From NCBI RefSeq assembly GCF_029023785.1, contig NZ_CP118955.1:2034501-2098500 (forward strand): a DNA stretch of 64,000 bases. The letters run 5' to 3'. The notes beneath the pieces are model-generated. The model was not told where the DNA came from. It saw nothing but the letters and a program-made list of their open reading frames with translations, and did not search any database. Below are positions 56,604-64,000 of this stretch, in pieces. A program made the position numbers and the translations under genes. Position 1 is the stretch's first letter. Each line of letters begins with the position of its first letter. This DNA comes from Enterococcus faecium. Its GTDB lineage: Bacteria; Bacillota; Bacilli; Lactobacillales; Enterococcaceae.

Positions 56604-56659
56604 ATGACACATTGTCATATGACGCTGTGTCATTATAACACCTCCTACCTGTTTTGCAA
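56604..56659 (-). promoter_or_regulatory. tetR-efrAB promoter and 30-bp palindromic operator
   Basis: On the minus strand the -35 TTGCAA (56659-56654), a 16-bp spacer and the -10 TATAAT (56637-56632) form a good promoter. From the -10 on lies ATGACACA-nn-GTCATATGAC-nn-TGTGTCAT (56604-56633), symmetric except for the two nn positions. A TetR dimer, or two, bound here would block initiation. Confidence 0.85.
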
Positions 56660-56784
56660 GACATTTGCATAGTTTTTTTCATTATCATCCGATACATTAA
56701 AAAAGTGATAAGAGGAATCCTTCCATTTGAATTAATGAGAGTTGCCCATTAAAATAGCCACATACTAAACAAAGGATGAGATAA

Positions 56785-57081
56785 ATGGCCCAATCAATTA
56801 GTGTCCAAGACTTCAATAAATTGCCTCTCGATGCTGACAGCATCGTTTTAGATACAAGAAATACCTTAGATTACACAAAAAACCACTTAAGCCACTCGCT
56901 TTCTATCCCCGCTGCTATCTTGCCAAGACAATTAAAAAATCTAGATCCAAAGAAACTTTATTATATTCTAAGCTATACAGGCAGGCGATCAGAAGCATTA
57001 GCCGATCAACTTACTGCTAATGGTTTTCGTGCTGTTTATATCATTGGTGGGATGGAAGCTCTTCAGTCGAGTGTTGCTTGA
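56785..57081 (+). CDS. Rhodanese-like domain protein lacking the active cysteine
   Basis: This is a single rhodanese domain of 98 residues. The start has the typical DSIVLDTRNTLDYTKNHLSHSLSIP, and the end FRAVYIIGGMEAL is conserved. Where active rhodaneses have Cys at the head of the CxxGxRS loop, this protein has Ser (YILSYTGRRSEA). It should therefore be unable to carry persulfide and may be regulatory or structural. AAAGGATGAG precedes the ATG. It is monocistronic, divergent from tetR. Confidence 0.8.
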   Translation: MAQSISVQDFNKLPLDADSIVLDTRNTLDYTKNHLSHSLSIPAAILPRQLKNLDPKKLYYILSYTGRRSEALADQLTANGFRAVYIIGGMEALQSSVA

Positions 57082-57100
57082 ATATTGCTTGTTAGATTCA

Positions 57101-57141
57101 AAAGAGGCTGTGACAAAAAATCGTGTCACAGCCTCTTTTAT
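57101..57141 (+). terminator. GTGACA-core terminator, copy 9
   Basis: AAAGAGGCTGTGACA pairs with TGTCACAGCCTCTTT around a short loop, with T after it on the plus strand. It lies 20 bp after the rhodanese-like gene. Confidence 0.88.
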
Positions 57142-57158
57142 ACCCTGTCTTTTTTTAG

Positions 57159-57893
<735 letters not shown>

Positions 57894-57913
57894 AAATTGA
57901 GATAAATGCATAC

Positions 57914-57983
57914 AAAAGAGACAGAGGAAAAAATCTTCAAAGCAGCATTTGTGCCTTGGATATTTTCCCATCTGTCTCTTTTT
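57914..57983. terminator. Bidirectional long-loop terminator
   Basis: AAAAGAGACAGA (57914-57925) pairs with TCTGTCTCTTTTT (57971-57983), with inner GGAAAA / TTTTCC. It ends azoR and can also serve the convergent AI-2E gene. Confidence 0.75.
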
Positions 57984-57984
57984 G

Positions 57985-59151
57985 TTATTCTTTCTGCTTT
58001 TTCAACGGATTTTCTTCATAAAGAGAAGAGATTGTTGTGTACCATTCAAAAACATGAGTAATCACTACTTTAGCTGCTGCATAAACAGGAATCCCCAAGA
58101 TCACACCGATGATTCCGAACAATTTCCCAGAAGTCAGCAGAACTAATAAAATCGTTACTGGATGGATTGCTAACTGATTCCCTAGTACTAATGGAGAGAT
58201 CAAGCGTCCTTCTATTGTCTGCTCTACTGCAAAAACGATCAGTACTTTGATGATCATGAATGGACCTGCTACAATGGCTAAAAAGATAGCCGGAATCATC
58301 GCTAAAAATGATCCTAAGTAAGGGATCAGGTTCAAAAAACCCGCAATAATCCCCAACGTGACAGCATACTCTAAACCAATGACCGCAAAACCAATCATAA
58401 ACATGATTGCCACAGCAAAAGCCACAGTTAGTTGTCCTCTTATATAAGAAGAAACTTGACTATTCATTTCACTCAGCACATTCAACGTCGGTTTTTGCAT
58501 GCGTGTCGGTAAAAATTTGACAAAATAAGGTGCTAATTGTTTACCGTCTTTCAATAGATAAAATAAGATAAACGGCATCGTCAGCAGAGCCACTAAAATA
58601 GTCGCTACCGCGCCGACAAAACTTCCAAGACTCTGAACTGTACTCTTAGATATATCTTGGATCATATCGCCTGCCGAATTCATGAACTTATCACCTGCTG
58701 TTTCCAACTGTTCGCGAAATTGGTTGAACAGCGGGTCCCGCAAAATCTCGGTTAATTTATTATCAATCGTATCTACATATTGAGGGAAGTTACTGATGAA
58801 GCTCACTGTTTGTTCCTGAATCTTAGGGATGATCACTACGCTCCCCCATGCGATTAGTGCAACAACCAAAACAAACAGCCCAATGATACTGTAAAGCCTT
58901 GGTACTTTTCGCTTTTCAAAGTAATCAACTACCGGATTCATCAAGTAATACAAGATTCCTGCTAAAATGATAGGCAGACCTACGATTGCTAAAAATTGCC
59001 AGATTGGTGCAAACAAATATGAAACTTTTGTAAATAAAAAGACGATCAGCAATATTAACAATACAACAAGTAAGGCTGTGACTACTTGATTATTTAAAAA
59101 CCAGCGCCAAAACCACGATACCGGTCTGTTCTTCTTATTTTTTCCTTCCAT
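57985..59151 (-). CDS. AI-2E-family transporter
   Basis: This integral membrane protein of the TqsA/PerM family has 388 residues. Four N-terminal-half helices (about residues 18-110), a cytoplasmic-side segment with DKLTEILRDPLFNQF, and four C-terminal-half helices (about 170-370) are visible. The family motif is seen near IAGFLNLIPYLGSFLAMIPA and LVLGNQLAIHPVTILLVL. Members export AI-2, other small molecules or Na+/H+ exchange; the substrate here is open. It lies 11 bp after the EIIA-Gut gene in one likely operon. Confidence 0.88.
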   Translation of the reverse strand: MEGKNKKNRPVSWFWRWFLNNQVVTALLVVLLILLIVFLFTKVSYLFAPIWQFLAIVGLPIILAGILYYLMNPVVDYFEKRKVPRLYSIIGLFVLVVALIAWGSVVIIPKIQEQTVSFISNFPQYVDTIDNKLTEILRDPLFNQFREQLETAGDKFMNSAGDMIQDISKSTVQSLGSFVGAVATILVALLTMPFILFYLLKDGKQLAPYFVKFLPTRMQKPTLNVLSEMNSQVSSYIRGQLTVAFAVAIMFMIGFAVIGLEYAVTLGIIAGFLNLIPYLGSFLAMIPAIFLAIVAGPFMIIKVLIVFAVEQTIEGRLISPLVLGNQLAIHPVTILLVLLTSGKLFGIIGVILGIPVYAAAKVVITHVFEWYTTISSLYEENPLKKQKE

Positions 59152-59162
59152 AATTCCTCCTG

Positions 59163-59516
59163 TTAGTTATAAAAAATTTGGCTTCCCAAACCAATAGCAG
59201 GCAGTCTATGCGGATGAAGATAGATTCCATTTGCAATTTGTCCTTCTTCTGGACAAGCATCAAAAATCAATGATACGTGAGCTACTGTCTCTAAATTCCC
59301 ATTGGCCATCGGACCGACATAATCGATCGTATATACCTGATCATCAAAAGCAATTGTTCCGCCTGCTTTCAAAGAAAAAGGTTCGTCTTTTGATACTTCT
59401 TGAATCACCGAATATTTTCGTAAGGCAGCTGTTGCTGTTTTATCGAACAAAATCAGCATGGGTTCTTCCTTGTTTATTGCTTCTGTCCCAATTTCTGTAA
59501 TCTTTGCCTGAATCAT
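59163..59516 (-). CDS. Orphan PTS glucitol/sorbitol-type EIIA
   Basis: This soluble PTS protein of the EIIA-Gut family has 117 residues from ATG 59516 (MIQAKITEIG), with AAAGGAGAG upstream. The pattern MLILFDKTATAALRKYSVIQE and the His-containing ETVAHVSLIFDAC, whose His is the likely phosphorylation site, support the family. No EIIB or EIIC for glucitol is near, so it may phosphorylate a distant permease or have a regulatory role. It is upstream of the AI-2E-family gene. Confidence 0.82.
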   Translation of the reverse strand: MIQAKITEIGTEAINKEEPMLILFDKTATAALRKYSVIQEVSKDEPFSLKAGGTIAFDDQVYTIDYVGPMANGNLETVAHVSLIFDACPEEGQIANGIYLHPHRLPAIGLGSQIFYN

Positions 59517-59643
59517 TGCACTCTCTCCTTTAATTGCTTTCAAAAACAGTATAACACATTCTCATTCTTTAGCCGTGTGGAATAATTATGTGATAGAATA
59601 AAAACGAAAACTATTTCATTACAATTAGGAGGAATCAGCTCAT

Positions 59644-60666
59644 ATGATCGAAAAGATAATTTTAGGAACCTATACGCGTCGCGAAAGTAAAGGAATCTAT
59701 ACGATCGACCTTGATACAGAAAAAGAAGAATTAGCCAACCTTTCATTAGCTGTTGAAGAAAATAGCCCTACCTATGTAGCAAAAAGTAAAGCTGGCAATC
59801 TTTACACAGTTACTAGTGTGGATGGATTAGGTGGTGCCGGTGCGTACGATAAGGATTTTCATTTTTTGAATGCGGTAACAGAGTCTGGCGCTCCTTTGTG
59901 TTATGTAGCGGTTGATGAAGCACGTCAATTACTATACGGGGCGAACTATCATAAAGGTGAAGTAAATGTCTACCATATATTAGGAGATGGCGAACTGAAA
60001 GCAGCAGATTCAATATTCCATCAAGAAGCGACAGGTCCTCATAAAAACCAAGATCATGCGCATGTCCACTATACGGATCTGACTCCTGACCAACGATTAG
60101 TCGTATGTGATCTTGGTACAGATCGTGTGTATACTTATGATGTGTCCGAAAACGGCAAATTGAATCTTGTAACTACCTTCACTGCAGAGCCAGGAACAGG
60201 CCCTCGCCATCTTGTCTTTCATCCAAATGGACAATTCGCTTATTTATTTGGTGAATTAGACAGCACAGTCCGCGTGCTTTCTTATAATAAAGAAACAGGT
60301 GCTTTTGAAGAATTACAGAAAATATCGACCTTGCCAGAAGAATTCGACGGTGAAAATGGAGGGGCAGCTATCCGCATTTCAAATGATGGCAAGTTCCTTT
60401 ATGCTTCTAACCGAGGACATAACTCGATTGCTGTATTCGCAGTTTTTGAAGATGGTTCCCACATTCAAAACAAGCAAATCATCTCAACAGAAGGGGATTT
60501 TCCCCGCGATTTCGCACTAGATCCAAGCAATAATTTTGTCGTGTGTGCCAATCAGAACACCGATAATCTGACATTATATCGCCGTCATCCTGAAACAGGA
60601 TTACTGGAATTACTGAAAAAAGATGTCTATGTACCAGAATGTGTCTGTGTTTATTTTGATCGTTAG
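59644..60666 (+). CDS. pgl: Lactonase-family beta-propeller (6-phosphogluconolactonase, YbhE type)
   Basis: This cytoplasmic beta-propeller enzyme of the lactonase_7 (YbhE) family probably hydrolyses 6-phosphogluconolactone in the oxidative pentose phosphate pathway. It has 340 residues. Conserved patterns are LGTYTRRESKGIYTI near the start, HAHVHYTDLTPDQRLVVCDLGTDRVYTY (core HVHYTDLTPDQR), PGTGPRHLVFHPNG (about residue 185), and FPRDFALDPSNNFVV near the end. AGGAGG precedes the ATG. A 53-residue gene follows 18 bp downstream. Confidence 0.9.
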   Translation: MIEKIILGTYTRRESKGIYTIDLDTEKEELANLSLAVEENSPTYVAKSKAGNLYTVTSVDGLGGAGAYDKDFHFLNAVTESGAPLCYVAVDEARQLLYGANYHKGEVNVYHILGDGELKAADSIFHQEATGPHKNQDHAHVHYTDLTPDQRLVVCDLGTDRVYTYDVSENGKLNLVTTFTAEPGTGPRHLVFHPNGQFAYLFGELDSTVRVLSYNKETGAFEELQKISTLPEEFDGENGGAAIRISNDGKFLYASNRGHNSIAVFAVFEDGSHIQNKQIISTEGDFPRDFALDPSNNFVVCANQNTDNLTLYRRHPETGLLELLKKDVYVPECVCVYFDR

Positions 60667-60684
60667 TAAGAAAAGGAGAATGAA

Positions 60685-60846
60685 ATGAATCAGCAAGACG
60701 TATTAGACAGACTACGGGAAGAACTAAATATTCCTTTCTTTGATGGGAAAATCGAAGATAAAGAGTATAGCGAAGAGGAATATCAGAAACTCAAAGCCGA
60801 TTTACAGAACTACTTTGAACAATATGTACAGAATGTAGAAAACTAA
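60685..60846 (+). CDS. Small acidic hypothetical protein (53 residues)
   Basis: An open frame from ATG 60685 to TAA 60846 encodes 53 residues beginning MNQQDVLDRLREELNIPFF and ending YFEQYVQNVEN. AAAAGGAGAATGAA gives a good ribosome site 5-9 bases upstream. The protein is acidic and probably mostly helical; I do not recognise it. It lies 18 bp after the lactonase gene, shares its strand, and is followed by a strong terminator, so it is very likely the last gene of that operon. Confidence 0.7.
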   Translation: MNQQDVLDRLREELNIPFFDGKIEDKEYSEEEYQKLKADLQNYFEQYVQNVEN

Positions 60847-60866
60847 TCAGCTTTCCATACTATCTG

Positions 60867-60913
60867 AAAAGAACATCAGGACAAGACTTTTCCGTCTATC
60901 CTGATGTTCTTTT
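60867..60913 (+). terminator. Rho-independent terminator
   Basis: AAAAGAACATCAGGA pairs with TCCTGATGTTCTTTT around a 17-nt loop. It ends the lactonase and small-gene transcript. Beyond it, 60929-60953 holds a further small hairpin (CCGCCGAG / CTCGACGG) of unknown role. Confidence 0.85.
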
Positions 60914-61104
60914 CTACAAATAAAAAACCGCCGAGATGGTTAGACTCGACGGAAAAGGAGTATTTACTCGATTTTGAGTAAGTACAAGGTTGTTGTTGGT
61001 TATAGGTATGTCATTATCATAAAGGATTTTGATCACTCTATCATAAAGGTAATATTACATTTATATTAGATAACTCTAGTTTTTATTGTTATCAAAGATT
61101 TCTT

Positions 61105-61539
61105 TTATTTTTTCAACAACAAATTAGTCATTTTTTGGATGGCAGCTGTCAATTGGTCTGTCGCTTGGTCTTGTTTTGCTTCAGATGTATTGAATAGATC
61201 TTCATCTACCCCTGATTCAAGATCGATACTTTGGATCATTTCTTCACAGCCTGCTACATATGAAAGATAAGCTTTTTCAAAATTTTTATGAATGCCCATT
61301 GCTTTTGCTGGTGGACGCAAAGTACTGACTTTCTTAAGCATTGCCCGATATTTTTTTGTTCCTTCTTCAAATAACAGGATGATCTCTTCAAGAGTCGATT
61401 TGTCCAGTTCACTTGTTTTTCCTTCATCAATTGCGTTTCTGATCACTTCATATTTCGGATGCATTCCTTCTCCGATTGCTTCTGTTTCCTTGACGATTTG
61501 ATCGATGGACTGCACATAATAGCCAATATTCGGTAACAT
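61105..61539 (-). CDS. Hypothetical helical protein
   Basis: This 144-residue protein starts at ATG 61539 (MLPNIGYYVQ), with GGAGAAAGTAGG upstream. It is charged, probably all-helical, and has no signal peptide or membrane helix. Notable segments are STLEEIILLFEEGTKKYRAML and HKNFEKAYLSYVAGCEEMI. It ends TNLLLKK. I do not recognise the family. It lies downstream of the LTA-synthase-like gene but transcribed the same way, with about 50 bp between the stop of its neighbour's reading region and its own start on the far side. Confidence 0.6.
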   Translation of the reverse strand: MLPNIGYYVQSIDQIVKETEAIGEGMHPKYEVIRNAIDEGKTSELDKSTLEEIILLFEEGTKKYRAMLKKVSTLRPPAKAMGIHKNFEKAYLSYVAGCEEMIQSIDLESGVDEDLFNTSEAKQDQATDQLTAAIQKMTNLLLKK

Positions 61540-61648
61540 GTTCGTTTTCCTACTTTCTCCATTGTTGTTATTATTTATTCTACTTGTTTTTATCCTCAAA
61601 TGACAAGTACTTGAAAAAATTTAATGGTTTCTATACAGCTCGCCATTC

Positions 61649-63508
61649 TTATTCGTGCTCAAAGAAACCATCTGCTAAACTATATTGTTTCCCTGCGACA
61701 ATGTCATATTGGATCAATTGATATTCGTCGTAAATCTCTTGTTGCGAGCGATTGAATTGCGCTTCTTTATACCACTGTCCGTTTTGATAGTACAGTTCTC
61801 GTTCAAACGCCGGAAGTTCCTGTTCTAATGATAAAAGCAGCTGATAAAAGCCATTTGTTGTCTGATTCGTCTGTTCCATTAGATTCGCTGCAAAATAAAA
61901 CGGACTGGTGATTGCATCGTGAGTCGTTTGCTTTTCTAATTCTCCTTTACTGTCGAACATAAGAAATTGTGTTTCATGCAATGTTTGTTTGTCATTTTTT
62001 GCTTGGATCGTATCTGAATAGATCCCTGGAAGATGATCCCCCCAAAAAACAACTAAAGTCCTTCTAGAAAGATTCTTCAATTCTTCCGTGAACTGCTTCA
62101 GTGCCGTGCTGCTATAGGAAATATCTTGCAGATAATTCTCTAAGTCAAGTGTCCCACTTCCATCTGAAGTTTTTGCAGGATAGTCTAGATTATCATACTT
62201 TCCATCGTAGGGCATATGTGTCTGCATCGTGACTAAATGAATGAACTGAGGTGTTTTTTCTTCCTTGAGAAGTGTCATTACTTCTTTGTAAGCTGACTCA
62301 TCAGAAATATATGGATTATTCTCTATCGTATCCGTATAGGTCATCGTACGCTCGCTGATGAACTGGTCAAATCCTAATGTCTGATAAACATCCTCTCTTT
62401 TATACATCGAAGTATTGTATGGATGGATCGCTGTCGTCTGGTATGATTGTGCGTTTAACGCTGAAACGATAGAAGGAAGCTGATCCATTTTTGGTACAAG
62501 CATCGTGTAAGGGGTGGTGAGTTGCGCATTAAATAACGCCATAGAAAAACCAGTCAATGCTTCAAATTCGATATTTGCTGTTCCACCGCCATAGTTTTGA
62601 GAAAGCATATTGCCACTATATGTTTGATCAGCTACTTCATAATAATCTGCCAATGGCTCACCAGATACTTCTACGCCGTTTAATCGACTAGGATCTGAGA
62701 AACTTTCACTCATCACGAACACGATGTTCGGCGACTCTTCCTCTACAGTTTTATTTTTTTCATCGGCTAGCTTCTGGTATTTTTCAGTGATTTCTTTGAT
62801 CTTTTCTTTCGAATATCCTTCAGGTTCATCCATTGGTTCTACCTTCAGATTGTACAAAAACCCACCGATAAAACCAGTGTTATAGTAGTTCATTTTCTGG
62901 CTGTAAGGTATCCATAGTGCCGTTTTATTATATGCTTTTCGCAACAAATTATCGGGATTGTTGAAATTACTGATATACCCTAGCAGTCCAATTGCCACAA
63001 GCAGTGTCGTTAATCGGATCAATTGGAATCGCCTTCCTTTTTTCAGGCTTCGAAACATGTACCAGCAAAACAATCCTATCACGGTTCCTGCGGCAGCTAA
63101 GATCACTGTAAACAGCATAGTGCCGGTCATATCTTTCAGCAATCCGATTTCAGTGATCATCTTCAAATCGTCTGGATAAATCGGTTCTTGCCGATAACTC
63201 ATTTTCATATAATTTGCAAAACCTAATACACCGATGGCTACGACATACGTAAGGGAACCTAAAGGGACAGATCCTGCTAGTGCAATCAGAAAAATAAGAA
63301 TAATCAGCAAGACGAGACAGGCTAAGAAGAATTTTTCCGTATGCCAAGAAAAAGCAAATTTCAACGCAAGGTCTACGGATAGATCATTTTGACACCACTG
63401 CAAAAATAAATTACTAAAAACAACAAGAAAAAAGATACTGATGATTGCTGCTGTTCCTTTTAAAATCTTTTTCTGTTTGGTCGAAAGTCTGCTTATATAT
63501 CTTTTCAA
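61649..63508 (-). CDS. LTA synthase-family phosphoglycerol transferase/sulfatase
   Basis: This membrane enzyme is of the LtaS/sulfatase superfamily, which transfers or hydrolyses glycerol phosphate on the cell surface. In 619 residues it has five N-terminal helices (about 15-190) and a large extracellular domain. The catalytic Thr lies in NYGGGTANIEFEALTG. Metal ligands appear in NIVFVMSESFSD (Glu) and VVFWGDHLPG (Asp/His). The loop differs from classical LtaS, and several paralogues are usual in enterococci, so the exact polymer is uncertain. Confidence 0.88.
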   Translation of the reverse strand: MKRYISRLSTKQKKILKGTAAIISIFFLVVFSNLFLQWCQNDLSVDLALKFAFSWHTEKFFLACLVLLIILIFLIALAGSVPLGSLTYVVAIGVLGFANYMKMSYRQEPIYPDDLKMITEIGLLKDMTGTMLFTVILAAAGTVIGLFCWYMFRSLKKGRRFQLIRLTTLLVAIGLLGYISNFNNPDNLLRKAYNKTALWIPYSQKMNYYNTGFIGGFLYNLKVEPMDEPEGYSKEKIKEITEKYQKLADEKNKTVEEESPNIVFVMSESFSDPSRLNGVEVSGEPLADYYEVADQTYSGNMLSQNYGGGTANIEFEALTGFSMALFNAQLTTPYTMLVPKMDQLPSIVSALNAQSYQTTAIHPYNTSMYKREDVYQTLGFDQFISERTMTYTDTIENNPYISDESAYKEVMTLLKEEKTPQFIHLVTMQTHMPYDGKYDNLDYPAKTSDGSGTLDLENYLQDISYSSTALKQFTEELKNLSRRTLVVFWGDHLPGIYSDTIQAKNDKQTLHETQFLMFDSKGELEKQTTHDAITSPFYFAANLMEQTNQTTNGFYQLLLSLEQELPAFERELYYQNGQWYKEAQFNRSQQEIYDEYQLIQYDIVAGKQYSLADGFFEHE

Positions 63509-63625
63509 ATGCTTGCTCCTTCATTTCTATCAATAAAAGAATGTTGCTTCTCTTATTTTAGTTGTACGAAATTCGAAAGTAAAGAACGGAAAGAAGAATT
63601 AATGAAATCCAAATATTCTCTTTCT

Positions 63626-64000
63626 TTATGGCCTTTCTGGTTTCTTTAATAAGCGGACCTTTCGTACTCCAGAAATTTTTTCTAGCTGTTGTTTCACTTG
63701 ATTGAGCTGTTCAAAATCAGTACTGTCTATGTCAATCAATATGTAGACATGCTCATTCTTATGGTTACGCGATATATCTGCGATCGCTAGCTCGTTCTCA
63801 TTCAGCAGAGAAAATATCTCTGCTAATATATTGGTTTTCTTTTGATAAAATATAGTGAATCGAAACGGCGCTTGGAAAAACATTCGTGCGGATGGATAAT
63901 TGACCGCTTCTCTAACCGTACCGAACAAAAGATAATCTTTTAAGGCTTCAACTGCCAAACGTCCGCTGTCTGCCAAAGCTTCCTGAGTCGATCCCCCTAG
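63626..64000 (-). CDS. serA: D-3-phosphoglycerate dehydrogenase, C-terminal part (5' end outside window)
   Basis: This is the end of the first enzyme of serine biosynthesis. The fragment starts with LGGSTQEALADSGRLAVEALKDYLLFG, the typical helix that leaves the catalytic domain (core LGGSTQEALADSG). It ends with an ACT domain (FTIFYQKKTNILAEIFSLLNE ... ADISRNHKNEHVYILIDIDS) that usually binds serine for feedback control. About 124 residues are visible. The start lies beyond 64000. No strong terminator follows; a weak hairpin may lie near 63590. Confidence 0.85.
   Translation of the reverse strand, partial: LGGSTQEALADSGRLAVEALKDYLLFGTVREAVNYPSARMFFQAPFRFTIFYQKKTNILAEIFSLLNENELAIADISRNHKNEHVYILIDIDSTDFEQLNQVKQQLEKISGVRKVRLLKKPERP

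Noticed and set aside
60974-61072. Possible short TTG-started frame after the lactonase operon
   Set aside because: The nearest GGAG is 13 bases away, the frame is Ile/Val/Tyr-rich without similarity to anything I know, and it lies after a terminator.

Overview
The window is chromosomal DNA of a low-GC Firmicute, almost certainly Enterococcus faecium. The strongest evidence is a gene at 5726-6274 that encodes what I recognise as the intrinsic, species-specific aminoglycoside acetyltransferase AAC(6')-Ii. Further support comes from the collagen adhesin gene acm, an IS6770-like insertion sequence, an EfmQnr-type pentapeptide protein and the efrAB exporter genes. Most genes lie on the minus strand. 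There is no prophage, rRNA operon or CRISPR array; one tRNA gene (Thr, anticodon CGU) is present.

Layout. 1-4934: oligopeptide transporter (oppD partial, oppC, oppB, oppA), with a small membrane-protein gene on the opposite strand between oppB and oppA and CodY-like sites before oppA. 5190-5720: four tandem 118-120 bp hairpin repeats. 5726-13492: aac(6')-Ii, a GldA-like dehydrogenase with a long structured leader, rlmN, ftsK and a GH1 phospho-beta-glucosidase. 13811-16374: an amino-acid ABC transporter behind a T-box with two antiterminator/terminator modules. 16419-22946: an accessory-looking block with a prolyl-tRNA editing protein, acm broken by an intact IS30-family element, an orphan bacteriocin immunity gene, a Qnr-like gene and a CPBP protease gene. 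23065-32588: housekeeping genes (tRNA-Thr, upp, glyA, ywlC, prmC, prfA, tdk, a methyltransferase, lepB), including a DnaA-box cluster between prmC and ywlC and a GNAT gene broken by a 5-bp duplication.

32818-38750: a Ser/Thr-rich exported protein coupled to a membrane protein, queH, ktrB, and murT-gatD (lipid II amidation). 38812-49698: hexitol metabolism, with mtlA-mtlF-mtlD, then an ABC exporter, then a second mannitol-type set (EIICB, MtlR, EIIA), then manA. 49737-57139: a serine hydrolase, a VOC protein, the efrAB exporter with a TetR regulator and clear operator, and a rhodanese lacking its cysteine. 57273-64000: azoreductase, AI-2E permease, an orphan EIIA-Gut, a lactonase, a 53-residue small gene, an LTA-synthase-like enzyme and the 3' end of serA.

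Two dispersed intergenic families run through the window. One is a set of ~119 bp units bounded by AGAGGTTGTGA and GAACACCGTTTA, each able to fold into one long hairpin. The other is nine terminator hairpins that share a GTGACA...TGTCAC core. They often occur side by side. These families and the DnaA-box cluster are the least ordinary features here. All functional calls come from reading the sequence and recalled family knowledge; no database search was run.
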